Assembly: GCA_038496675.1 (NCBI GenBank)
Contig: CM076651.1
Location: 20,531,061 to 20,595,060 of the forward strand
From: Rachycentron canadum
Lineage: Eukaryota; Chordata; Actinopteri; Carangiformes; Rachycentridae
Length of the DNA stretch: 64,000 nt
Direction of reading: 5' to 3'
Part shown: positions 12,873-25,099 of the stretch, in pieces
Layout: every line of letters starts with the position of its first letter
How positions within the stretch are numbered: position 1 is the first letter of the stretch
The notes under the pieces: generated by a model
Databases searched by the model: none
The model's input: the letters and a program-made list of their open reading frames with translations, nothing else
What the model was told of the DNA's origin: nothing
Translations under genes and position numbers: made by a program

Positions 12873-13176
12873 AGGGGGGGGGGGGTACAGCATTTTCAAA
12901 TGAAAGACAAATGTAATGTACACATGAAAATGACACAGTCATATTCAGAATTGTAGACAACTATCCTGTGGAGTGCTGCATCCTCATCATCCCACATCGC
13001 CAGAGAAAAAAAGTTGGGTATCCATGTGACAGAGGCCTTGGAAAAGTTACAAGTAAAATCACAGTAAATATAATGGGCAGCATATTCTATAGGCATATTC
13101 AGTCTGACATAGAGAATTATCTAACATTTGGATGTCTCTATTCTATTCTATTATATTATCAGAGGAAGTAATTGTT

Positions 13177-13252
13177 TCACATCGGAAGTTTTACAAACGT
13201 TACCAATACATTAAGACTTCCGGTGTGCCATAATACCGCTGCGCATATTTCA
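13177..13252 (+). promoter_or_regulatory. cdk11b: CDK11B core promoter and probable non-coding exon 1
   Basis: Two ETS-family words in opposite orientation sit here: CGGAAGT at 13183-13189 and ACTTCCGGTGTG at 13216-13227, the latter a near-perfect CACCGGAAGT in reverse. A donor-like CAG|GTTAGT at 13252/13253 could end a short untranslated first exon. CpG content and TAGC/GTTAGC words rise immediately downstream. Start site not determined. Confidence 0.4.
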
Positions 13253-14117
13253 GGTTAGTTTAACCATTTGAACTGCTCACTGAAAACGTCGTCGTTTACT
13301 ATACTTGGGGTTTTACGGACAGTTACGGACGCGGCCATGGGTTCACCGATTTATACGTTTACCAGCCATACTAGCTATTTCTTTTCACATCATGTAGTTA
13401 GCTGCAGGAGTTGTTTAGCAACAGTGGCCCATGCTAGTTTAAGATAGCTACCGTTAGTTAGCCGGTGTGTTAGCATCATGCTTGTATCACAACACATAGC
13501 TGGTTTAGAAGTAACTAACTACAGCTTCGCTTTAGTTGCTGACTCATGCCGCTACTTTACAGTTCATCCGCTTGTTTAATTTGAAAAAAACTATAACGTT
13601 AGCGGGCGTTTTACGTCTCCCTGACTCATCTCTGAGCCGTAGCGCTGCGATGCACCAAAGTGTAAACTGAAGCTAAACACCAATAACCGCCTAAGTTCAA
13701 ACTCTACTCAAAATGTTTCCTTTTTTTTTTTAATCCAAATGCGCTGGTATGTTTGTTATAGACGTGACCATTGGGCTGGATTTTGATGTTGGTAAAAGTG
13801 AGTTCGTCAGTACAACACATTGTTGAAACAGCACTGTGAATGAGATGCACATAAAAAGTTTGATTAAAATCACTGATGTCTGCTGGACTGAGTGTATGTC
13901 TGTGATACTTTCTGGCGGTTATTGCATAACAAAATTACAGTAAGGCCTCTAAATCTTACATTTGGAATTGAAATTCTACCAATTCTGATTATTTTGCTTT
14001 ATAGCCTGAGTCATGATTTAAATGTTGATGTGACACAACATGTGGTCATGAAATTAATATTGAATTGTGTGTTATATGTGTTTGTAATGTGGTGCAGGCG
14101 GTGCAGAGTGGATGCTG

Positions 14118-17100
14118 ATGGGGGACGAAAAGGAGACCTGGAAAGTAAAAACTCTCGACGAAATCCTACTTGAGAAAAAACGCAGAAGAGAATTAGAAGA
14201 GAGAACAGATCCCAAGCGCCAGAAAAATGTAAAGTATTTCAAAGTTCACTTAAGACCTACTGATTTTGATACAGTGTTATATAATAGCAAAAATTTTGTA
14301 TTTTTTTTTAAAAATGTTTGTTTATTTGCAACAAATGTGTTAAAAAGACACTATCTGAAGATACACTCCAAATGTTCTGGTATTTGTATTAACTTCCTTC
14401 ATTTTCATCTGAGGAGATTGTAATGAAATTTTTCTTGTTTTAACCTAACATTCAGCTCTTTTTGTGTTTCACAGTTCACACAAGGCCTTGTTCCACAGGC
14501 GGATGATCGGGAATCCAAACGAGACACTCCGGAGGAAGGAGAACTACGGGATCAAAGAATGGAAATAACAATTCGTAATTCCCCGTACACACGGGAAGAC
14601 TCAACAGAGGACAGGTACTTGGAATTATAGGACAGTGTATTTTTAAGCCTTGAGCAAGTATGCATGTTGTATTTTAACATTAGGTATGTTTCGCCGTCAG
14701 TCTCAGTGCCCATGTTTAGAGTCTCTTAATATATATTTTTAATTTCTGCAGAGGAGAGGAGGATGAATCACTAGCAATCAAGCCTCCACAGCAGATAACA
14801 AGGAAAGACAAATCTCACCACAGAAAGGAGGAGAAGAGAAAAGATAAAAGACGTCATCGCAGTCACTCTGATGAAGGGGGTATGCAAGACCTCTTTTATT
14901 GCATAAACACAAACACGTGTTTGACAGCTGAATACAATATGTGTGGAAATGTTTTTGTAGTTCTGGTTCCACTTATGGTTTTTGCTTCTACAGCAGGAAA
15001 ACATGCACGACCCAAAGACAAAGAAAAGGAGAGAGAGAGCGATCGAAGGAAGCGTCAGTGGGAAGAAGACAAAGCCCGGCGAGACTGGGAGAGGCAGAAA
15101 CGAAGGGAGCAAGCTAGAGCTCATTCACGTAGAGAGAGGTGAGCATTGACTTGAGAGAAACCACATAGTAGACGTCTCACATTAGTTTAGAGAGAGATGT
15201 ATTTGATTTTGAAACTATAGATCACAATTTGAGAGTAGTCAGTATACATTGCTTTGAATGCCATCACCTGTTTTATACTGAAATGTATGTTAGACTCAAG
15301 TTTACACTGAACCACAAATTTATTTAGTTCAAGTTGTTACATCAATATGTTAATCACTGAGTACAGCTGTAACAGAGCAATCCCTATCCCAGCAATAAAA
15401 TAACTGTATCTTCTCAACCCAATCTAAAAATCCAGCCAACAATGACAAAACTGGACTTTTGGTTGTCTGAACAGACCTCGAGTGGAATCTCCTGGGTTTT
15501 TTTTGGACCACAGGGACCGGCTGGAGCAACTAGAGCGCCAGCGTGAACGGGACCGAAAACTGCGTGAACAGCAGAAAGAGCAACGAGAGTTGAAGGATCG
15601 AGAGAGGAGAGCTGAGGAGCGACGCAAAGAAAGAGGGGCGCGACGAGAAGGTCAGTGAGGGGAACCAGACACCTGCTGTTTTTCTGCTTTGGACCTAGCT
15701 AGCTGTCTCCCTCTGCTGCCAGTCTTTATGCTAAGCTAGACTAAACTCATCCAGTTCCAGACTGGAGCTCTGTTGTTAACACACAGACACACATTCATTA
15801 TCCCATTAAACCAGGGAAAATAAGAAAATGGGAATCATTTCAAAATGTTGAATTGTTCTTTTAAGCAGTGTCTTGCCACCAAACATGAGGGCTGTGATGA
15901 ATCCTGTGAACAATGAGGTGAAATTTACAACTGTGAATGATAAGAGACTTTCCTGTTCACAGTGCCGTCTCACCACCGAATGCTTCCTGATGAGTATGAT
16001 GAGAAGCCAAAACAAAGTCACCGCAGCCGGAGTCCTACCCGTGTTCCCCGAGACAGATCTGATCACAGTGAACCACGGAAAAGTGCAAGTGAGTGAACCA
16101 TCATATTACAGCCTCTTAAAAAAAACAAATCTCTGCTTTTATTATATTTATACTGTAACCATGTCCTGGGATTGTTTGTGGGTACAATGACTCACTTTCA
16201 CTTCAGCGTAGTTCACACTACTCTTTGTCTGCAGCATCAAAAGAGGAGAAACTGGACGGCAAAGATCTCCTTGCAGACCTTCAGGACATCAGTGACAGCG
16301 AAAGGAAGACCAGCACAGCAGAATCGTCTATGGGTAATGGAAACTGCTTTTCAACAACCAGTACTATATGCAAGGACAAATTTACATGATACAACTAGGG
16401 CTGCACAATTATCTAAATATAATCACAATTGCAATATGACAAAATACAATATCCAAATAACAGGAGCTGCAAAAAAACAAAAACAAAATCACAGCAGCTG
16501 CAATTTTTTTTAAGTTAAATGTGTCACAACATAGTTTTGCAATGTTAGCATCATAAGAGTTGTGGTGCTCCCTAGATGACCTGGCCCACAAGTCATATTC
16601 TCCAGACATAATGGGAAATGTTGTTTTGGTTCAAGACCCAACAAAAATCACATTATTATTTTAATATTTTGTTTGTTTGTCCTGGGTGAGGGATCCCTCC
16701 TCTGTTGCTCACCATGAGGTTTCTCCTTTTTTTCCCTGTTAAAAGGGTTTTTTGTTTTGAGTTTTTCCTCAGTCGATGTGAGGGTCTAAGGGCAGAGGAT
16801 GTTGTTATGATGCTATGTAAAGCCCTTTGAGACAAACTGTTTGTAAAAATGGGCTATACAAATAAAATTGCCTTGCCTTTTTTATTTGATATTGTGGAGC
16901 CCAAGCTACAACTAATTTTTACTAGTATTAGTTGTCCAGTTACTGTAGTGTTACAAATGCATGAATGTTGTTGAGAGGGATGATAAGTTCAGTAAAACAT
17001 AAGATGTGATGAAGATAATCAGGTTAGTCATTAAAGCTTTAAACTTCACTAGAAGGAATGTAGTGGTGCCAACACACAACCACCTGTACCAGTAACATGA

Positions 17101-20100
17101 TGATGACTTGGCAATGTCATCATTGCAATCTGGTCTAACCTCTTCACTCTTTTTAAGCGTCAGGATCTGGCTCTGATGAAGAGGAAGAGGAGGAGGATGA
17201 AGAAGAGTCAAGCAGCCAGAGTGAGGGTGAAGAAGGAGAAGAGGAGGAGGAGGAGGAGGAGTCTGTCTCAGGCTCTGCAAGGTCCGAGCAGAGTGCAGGT
17301 AAAACTATTCTAGACTTCTCCACTACTATGAGTTATGTTGCTGTGGTGGTTCAGTTTTTACAGCCATCACAGGTTTAACACAGCTGCTTCCTCCTTTTCA
17401 GAGGATGTGAGTGAGGACGAACAGTCAGAGGAAGACTTTGAAGAGGAGAGAGAGAATGGAAACCACATACCTGCAGGTGGGTGAACCACTGATGCAATTA
17501 TGACAGGTCATCATTTATGTCTAATGATGTAACCAAAGTCATCCAGAGGAATAAACAATCATTATTCTAATGAAGTACAATGTGGTTTGAAATCAGTTTT
17601 AATGGCTTCATGGCCAAAAGAGTGAAAAACATGTGTTGCTAATAATGTTAACAAAGGCCAGTAATTGTACCAGTAATTCATGACAGTGTAACAGCAAGTC
17701 AGCATCAACAGTAGGACCCTGAAACTGAGGCAAATGAAATTCAGCCATCATTCGTTTTATTATTTATACCTGTAATTTTATTATTAAATGTGAAAACATC
17801 TTCAATGGAAAAGGCCTGTTGACAGATTTTTAAATACGGTGATAAGGATAAGACAATAATTAAAAATAATTTAGTGTGGAAGTTTATTCTTGACTTTGGA
17901 AATAATAGTTTGACCAAAAATCTTGACTTAAGGTCCTTGCTGACCTTTTCCAAGGGCTTTCAGTTATATCTCATGGTCTTCATCAGTGGTGAGAAAGTCT
18001 CCCTTGACCTTGACTTATTACTAAATTTCCATGCTTGGGTCAAATGATGGCAACTGAACTGAACCAAACCATAAATCATGACAACTCTACAAATGGCATT
18101 TGTCAATGAAAAACATCAAAATCAAAAAAGCTCAGAAAAAAAAACTAGCAAGTGGTCTATGTGTTAAGTTTAAGTGTACTCATGTTTTCATATTGGGAAA
18201 ATTGTTCTCTTTTTATGGCAAAGACACAACATTTTTTCAGTTTCAATATTTTGTGTAATGAAGCTGGTAATAGCCAGTATCACAATGTGTAGGATTGGTC
18301 AATTAAAAGTCAATTAATTTATTAGCTGAATATTACAACTCAAAAGAAAAGATTAACAACTTTCTTTTTATTACCTGAAATGGCTGTGGGTCACACTAAA
18401 AATATGGTTAAAACATGAACTTGCAGTCTGGAAAATTGTCATGTTCAACTTTTTCTCTTCATTAATTTCTGATATTTTATGGTCAGAAAATAATTTGCAG
18501 ACTAATTAGTTACAACCCTAGATTTAATCTAATAAACAGCGAACATTGCATCCTACAAACTGCATCAGTGTGACTCAAGCTATGGCTATTCCATATCTAA
18601 GGTCTTGTAGATTCCATCAAATACACTTACCATTGCCAAACCTCACCTTTTGCCCCACAGTGCCAGAATCCCGGTTTGACCACGACTCGGAGGAGAGTGG
18701 TGAAGACATGGAGGAAGAGGAGGAAGAGGAGGAGGATGAAGCAGGAGAGGGTGACCCCACTCCTCAGTCCCAGACGCACTCACGCTCCCCCACTTCCGAA
18801 GAGAACTACATCCCTGACTCCCCCCCAATTTCACCTGTGGAGCTGAAGAAGGAGCTGCCCAAATACCTGCCCGCATTACAGGTCAGTACCAAAACAGTGC
18901 AAACCTACATCCACATACGTATAGTATATGTTATGTAATCATCTAATGCAAGTTAACCACTTGTCAAGGTCTTCAGTTCCAGTGTTTGTGTGTGGGTTTC
19001 AGGGTTGTCGCAGTGTTGAAGAATTCCAGTGTCTGAACCGAATAGAAGAGGGGACTTATGGTGTGGTGTACAGGGCAAAGGACAAAAAGACTGGTATGAA
19101 CATAAATGTGCAGATATATTTGCTTTTACGGTTCTAATAGTTGTTGATCAATGACACATCAAGTATGATTTAATGTTTGCAGATGAGATTGTGGCCCTGA
19201 AAAGGCTGAAGATGGAGAAAGAGAAAGAGGGCTTCCCCATCACCTCTTTAAGAGAAATCAATACAATTCTAAAAGCTCAACATCCAAACATTGTCACAGT
19301 GAGGGTGAGAGAACTTGTAAAATATGTTCTGAGGTATTAGCTCTTTTAGTGGTGGGATTCTGGGTAAATCTAATCCATCCTTTCACCCGCATATCTCAGG
19401 AAATAGTTGTTGGAAGCAATATGGACAAGATCTACATCGTGATGAACTATGTGGAACATGACCTGAAGAGTCTGATGGAAACCATGAAGCAGCCCTTCCT
19501 GCCAGGTGATGTGAGAAAGTATTGAGCCATGATCCGTTTCCATGTGTATGTAATGTGATGAATGGGGTAAACATGTTGCGTCTGTATTCAATTGTGAATG
19601 ATAGAGTTTTAGCAGTGAATGTCTCCACATATTGAAGCGTGAGTTCTCTCTTACAGGTGAGGTAAAGACTCTGATGATTCAGCTGCTTCGAGGAGTCCGA
19701 CATCTCCACGACAACTGGATCCTGCATCGTGATTTGAAGACATCCAATCTTCTGCTGAGTCACAAGGGCATCCTTAAGGTAGGATAGGATTTTGGTTCTC
19801 ATCAAGGGCCCAGGGATCTAAAGTGCCTTTTTTTTCTAAAATTTTGATCTCTATTAGTTGTTATTTTGGCAACAGCTGCTCCTAGATGTCAGAGGGTCTA
19901 CAGCAAAATTGTGTGAAACGCATAGCATGAGTATAGAGCCATAATTATAAAACTCATACAAATAGCGAAGTATAGCCTGATGCTAAAACAAATGCAATTG
20001 CATTTGTTTCTAAAAAGCCATCTTTTTTTTGGGATAAGTCAAAAAAGGTTTGCCTTTGAATCCATTCTCTGATGATGCATGACTTTTCCCCAAGCTAGCA

Positions 20101-23100
20101 GCAGTACAGCACAGTTGCACAAACAACACATGATTACTAAAAGTCAATAGGAGCATGAATTTCTGGCAAAATGCCCGTCAGCCTGGATCCATGTATAAAT
20201 AACCCAGGTTTTTATAGACATCTGTCAGTGTGAATTTCATACAAGCTGACAATAACAAATACAAATCACACTCATAAAAATTTCAAACTTGATATGACTA
20301 TACAGTCCTGTACCAGTCTGATTCCCTACAAAAAGTCAGGTCTTCATGAAATAAACACTTAATACTAGACATTGTTTATTTCCCCAAAATAAAATGTAGT
20401 TGTATTAAAGTTATTTTTTCCCATCTGTATTGTACTGTAGATAGGCGACTTTGGTTTGGCCCGGGAGTACGGTTCCCCCTTGAAGCCGTACACCCCTGTA
20501 GTTGTGACCCTGTGGTACCGGTCACCAGAACTGCTACTTGGAGCCAAGGTGAGAATTCAAGTTCACGCTACCTCCCCACATCGCAGGAGCAGATGAAATA
20601 CCTATGCAATAGCTGAAACTACGAAGGTTACATCATCTTGATTGACTGTTTTATCCAAAGATGTATTACCAAGAGACGACAACATCTGTGAAGCATTTGG
20701 CTTAAAGATAACAAATGCCTTGAAACACTGAGTTTTACGTGTATGATTTACTAAGCCAGACGGCAGAAGTCCAGCAGCACAGTCAGAGTACATCCACTTT
20801 CACACAGACAAACTCAAATGTAGAAACATGCCAGGAAGACTGTCTAGTTTATGTTTCTGTGGACTGACACTGTGTTTGTTCTTCTCTCCGCAGGAGTACT
20901 CCACAGCTGTGGACATGTGGTCAGTGGGCTGCATATTTGGCGAGCTCCTGACCCAGAAACCACTTTTCCCTGGAAAATCTGAAATTGACCAAATTAACAA
21001 GATTTTTAAGGTAAATGGCCTCATTTACCCTTACAAAATAAAGTGAATCCTCACCATAAAGGGTAAAGCTCTTCTGTTTATGGCCTGTGAATCTTTACTG
21101 CCGCCTGTCAGTGTCAGCCTGCAGTTCTGCAGTGCACCACAGGGTGGAGCGCTTTGTGACTGTCAACCCATCTGATGAAGTTATTATAAGATTGGAGCTC
21201 ACCATAGTTGGTGGAATAATTTTTCGTAGATGATGTGCATAAAGCATGACACCCCTTATCCTACAGTCCTTCCCAGTGATAAATTACTGTATTGAAATGT
21301 ACTTAGGACTGGTCTATTGCCACATGTCTGTGGTAAACGCTGCCAAAGTGGGATTATGTCATATGCATCTGTCTTTGCACTAACACTTTGTCTGCTGACT
21401 TGCTTGTGTGCCTGTAGGACCTGGGGTCACCCAGTGAGAAGATTTGGCCTGGCTACAGTGAGCTGCCCGCTGTGAAGAAGATGACTTTTACAGAGTATCC
21501 CTACAACAACCTGCGAAAGCGCTTTGGAGCCCTCCTCTCAGACCAAGGCTTTGACCTCATGAACAAGTAGGATTCTGATAGTCTGCCCTATTCCACACAC
21601 AGTACACAACATTACACCTGACACATTGCACCGCATCTTCACTGCACCTCTGAGTCTGATCACGGTATTCCATTTTTATCTACCAGTTGCTGCCAGTTAG
21701 AAATACACAAACCGATGTGATTTCATGTTAGATGACAAGAGACTGAGTTTGGTCTATCTTTGATCAATAATAATGAGCGTCATTAAGATATCCACATATG
21801 CATCATATTATAAAATATTTGCTGGCAGTGTTTTTCAGTCCATTATTGATAGAACACATACCAATATCATAGGCCAGTGAAAGGAAAATGTCAACCACTA
21901 ATATCAGTAACAATCAGCATGACTGCTACAGTGGAAATTGCCTTACTTGGATGAACGCAGTGCTACGCTGTCAGATTCTGTTACTCTTTCCAGAGCTTTT
22001 TATTCAGTCAGTGCATTTCTGGCAAGCTGACTTAAAACATGACAACGGTAGCGGACTGGTAATTCATCAGCATGCCTCAGCAGCAGTCCTGTTCCATCCC
22101 CTTGTTCCATTTCTCACAAACACACACACCATGGAGATTCTCCACACTACAGGAAAATGTTTTAGAAAACACACATTTAATACGGAAGATTATTTTCCCA
22201 CAGAATGATACTTTTATAATTTTCTCTCACACATTCCAAAGATCAGCCCTGTGCAGCAGATGCAAAAAGCAGAGACGGGCTTCTCTGCTCCTCTCTCAGA
22301 TCTTCACCCACCCACGGAGCCCTTTGCCTACACCTGTAAATGACAAAACCATACCAGTTCCCTCACAGCTGCAGAGGATGGTAACAACATGTCCACTGTT
22401 TGCCGGAGGGATCATGGTTCAGTGGAACTTTGGCGGCTGGCCAGCTCTGCCGAAGCCTTCCAGTTTGAAAACCTTCAGACAGAGCAGTGTAGTAGGAGTT
22501 CAGAGGTGTAGGCTGGCAGGTAGACATCACAGAGCTGTTTGGAATATCACACCCTTCTGTTTAAAATAGTGAAGATCGAGGAATCTAGTACCTGAGCACC
22601 AACCTGAGCAGTGGTTTCAACAGAGTTATTTCAGAACTGGCTGTTTATATTACTTCAAACTTAAAGTGTAATTATAAGATTTCAAAGAGAATTCAATTTC
22701 AATCCTGGTCCTGAAGATACAGAATACTACTGGTCTTTAATCCAAAATAAGTGATTAGTTCCCGTAACCTTGTGCCCCAGGTATAAACAGGTTTCTGGTA
22801 TGACTCTGATAAAAAATCAGTGGGGCTCACGGGTCCTGAGGAGGACCAGGCTCACAGGTGCAGGAAGGGGTGTGCATTCTTGAAATTCCAAAACAAAAAT
22901 CATTTAGAAACAAGCAAACAGTTGTCCCCTTCAATGCCAATCTTGGCCTCAAATGTCGTGAAGCCGAATAAAATAAATAAAAACAGTGACAGTTGTAAAA
23001 TCTTTTCAGGCCGGAGTTGATGAGTTACTACACTGCCTCCGCTCATCCAGAAACACAGTTAGAAAGCCAATTATCACAATTGAGCAGCTCTCCATTACGC

Positions 23101-24560
23101 TGTGTTGATCCTGTCATGTACAATTAGGACTCTGGCACAAAGGCATTGGCCCCTTGTGCCACGGCTGCATCTAGCGTCCAGATTGTAGGTGTGTAGATAC
23201 TATTTAGCTTTAAAGCAGCTCTACCTATTTAATAGCCTATTACTCAGAATCATTTTGCTGTTTCTGTTCACTTCCTTATTCAGAAATTTAAGTTTGAGAA
23301 GGATATTACTGATCTGTTCTGTCAAAGCTGTTCTTGGCTGCTCGGAGTAGCTACAGCACCCTGTATATCTGTTATTCTCATCCCTGCTTGCATCAGTTTC
23401 TGGTAATTTTCTTGTTATTATTTTACTGGCTCTGGCACAGAAAGATGACGTCTCCATGATTAATCCCTCCTACTGTGGAAATTGGAGATGACAGCAGCCA
23501 CTCAGGGGACTATCTCCAGATTACCTGTTAAACAAAAATAAATTCTGAATTTAGTGAAGTTTGACAATTTAAGGTTTCCATATAAAGTCCACACAGCAAT
23601 CTGAGCAACTTGGTTGAAATGTTAACATGATAAGAATCTCCTAATAAACTCGATCACTGACTGTTTTCCAGATTCCTAACTTACTGCCCCAGTAAGAGGA
23701 TTGTGTCAGACGATGCACTCAAGCACGAGTACTTCAGAGAGACGCCACTGCCCATCGACCCATCCATGTTCCCCACCTGGCCGGCCAAGAGCGAGCAGCA
23801 GAGGGTGAAGAGAGGCACTAGTCCTCGTCCACCCGAGGGAGGCCTGGGCTACAGTCAGCTGGTAAGGACATTAAGCTGCACTTTCTCCATTACATACGGC
23901 TACCAGGCTTTCCGAATGCTGTCTGTGTTAAATATATTACAGACCTACAGGCTTCTGCTTTTTGTCCGTGTATTTCCTCCTTGTGTTTTCCATGATGAGC
24001 ACCCTTTAGATCTTAATGTTTTCATCAATGGCCCTACCCACCCAGAAGTTGTTTTTTAAAGGCTGATACTGATATTTTCTTCAATTGAAGTCATAGTTGA
24101 TATTTTCTTATGTCTTACTAATAAGTTAGACCATTTCATGCCAAAGGTTTTCATTCTTCATCAAAGTTTTATTCTCGTCATGATGGAAAAGCTTGTGAAA
24201 CAAACCATGGGACAGTTACACTTCAAGGAAACTATGGAATAATGATAATATCAATAATAAACATATTCATGCATAGTTGTGGAATACAATCAAAATGTCT
24301 CTTTAGGATCCATTCAGGTTAAGTGTTTTCCAAAGGTAACCAGTGTAGTCTTGATCAGTTTGACAATAAATATGTAAAAAATGAAACTGCATGATATCAG
24401 AGGTGTGATGAAACTGAATGTCATTTACCACCAGTTAACTTTCCATTCAATTCCATGATCTCTGCAGGGCGATGATGACCTAAAAGACACAGGCTTTCAC
24501 CTGACCACCAGCAACCAGGGAGCGTCTGCAGTTGGTCCAGGATTCAGCCTCAAATTCTGA
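14118..24560 (+). CDS. cdk11b: CDK11B, PITSLRE cyclin-dependent kinase 11
   Basis: Nuclear Ser/Thr kinase that pairs with L-type cyclins in splicing and transcription. Nineteen coding exons: 14118-14228, 14499-14614, 14752-14879, 14997-15138, 15514-15650, 15963-16088, 16235-16333, 17158-17298, 17402-17476, 18661-18881, 19003-19093, 19183-19304, 19400-19505, 19657-19778, 20441-20548, 20894-21010, 21418-21566, 23672-23861, 24468-24560. They sum to 2394 nt, 797 residues. The N-terminal part is RE/RS-rich and basic, then an acidic Glu/Ser block (exons 9-11), then the kinase domain: EEGTYGVVYRA loop, VALKRLK lysine, FPITSLREI helix, HRDLKTSN, GDFGLARE, T-loop VVVTLWYRSPE, VDMWSVGCI. The C-terminus is GFHLTTSNQGAS...FSLKF. 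Start chosen as MGDEKETWK by homology; an in-frame ATG two codons upstream (14112) has a poor context. Fish carry one gene here, whereas human has CDK11A and CDK11B. Confidence 0.95.
15660..15863. repeat. MITE-like fish interspersed repeat in CDK11B intron 6
   Basis: Contains the recurrent fish phrase CCAGTCTTTATGCTAAGCTA near its left end and a tail resembling AAAATGTTGAATTGTTC(T)TTTAA at the right end, as I remember from many teleost introns. Family assignment is from memory; a repeat library search would name it. Confidence 0.4.
16395..16940. repeat. 'GGGCTGCAC' fish repeat interrupted by a LINE 3' tail
   Basis: CTAGGGCTGCACAATTAT at about 16396 starts a common fish element that continues through AATATCCAAATAACAGGAGCTGCA and a T-rich tract. 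From about 16680 to 16876 a different element lies inside: GGATCCCTCCTCTGTTGCTC, GATGTGAGGGTCTAAGG, then GGGCTATACAAATAAAATTG, the typical 3' end of a teleost LINE or LINE-derived SINE. Nested insertion in CDK11B intron 8. Confidence 0.5.
21567..23671. other. CDK11B intron 18, no gene recognised
   Basis: The largest intron of the gene (2.1 kb). The donor AA|GTAGGA makes an in-frame TAG if unspliced. The 165-codon frame at 22072-22569 has no motif, no homologue I recognise and biased composition; it is taken as chance. Confidence 0.6.
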
Positions 24561-25068
24561 GCATGAAACTTCAGGAAACCTGGCTGTCTAATTGGGAGAG
24601 AGGGAGCAGAGTTCTGGGACTTGTTCTTTTGGAACTGGACAGTGTCACTGGTTTACCACTGTAGACCAGATCTATATCTGATCAGTTACTGTTACCAAAT
24701 AGTCAGGACTGTCTCACAGCAAGACTGGTGGCTCAGACATGTTGAATTTACTGAATTTTACCCTCAATTCAAGCGTCTTCTGTGTATTTTCAAGATATTT
24801 CACCATAAAATGTGCCCATTTTAGCTCTTGAAAAGGAGACAACCATAAATCTGTTAGAAGTTTAGCTCTCATGTTTGACTTTTGTTTTATTTTCTTTTTT
24901 ATACTTCATGAGAGAGGACCCGATTTTATAAATGGTTGGTATTTCCTGGCTGCCTGAGCTACTGTTTAATGATGCAGCATTGGCTATGTTTTCCATCCAA
25001 CTTAATGTTAGAAATTTACTTGGGACTGTCAGATCACTTGATGACAGGGGGACAATGTTTTTGCTAGA

Positions 25069-25074
25069 AATAAA
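25069..25074 (+). terminator. polyadenylation signal of CDK11B
   Basis: AATAAA about 510 bases after the stop, followed by a T/G-rich stretch (TTTGTTTTGTCTGCCGTG) suitable as the downstream element. Confidence 0.65.
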
Positions 25075-25099
25075 GTTTGAAACTTTGTTTTGTCTGCCG

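Noticed and set aside
12896..13096. Minus-strand open frame considered as partner exon for the orphan exon at 12.8 kb
   Set aside because: The part with coding-like text (MWDDEDAALHR) has no donor that would join the orphan exon in phase.
22072..22569. 165-codon open frame inside CDK11B intron 18
   Set aside because: No domain, no splice link and irregular composition; lies in a spliced intron between two exons that join perfectly.
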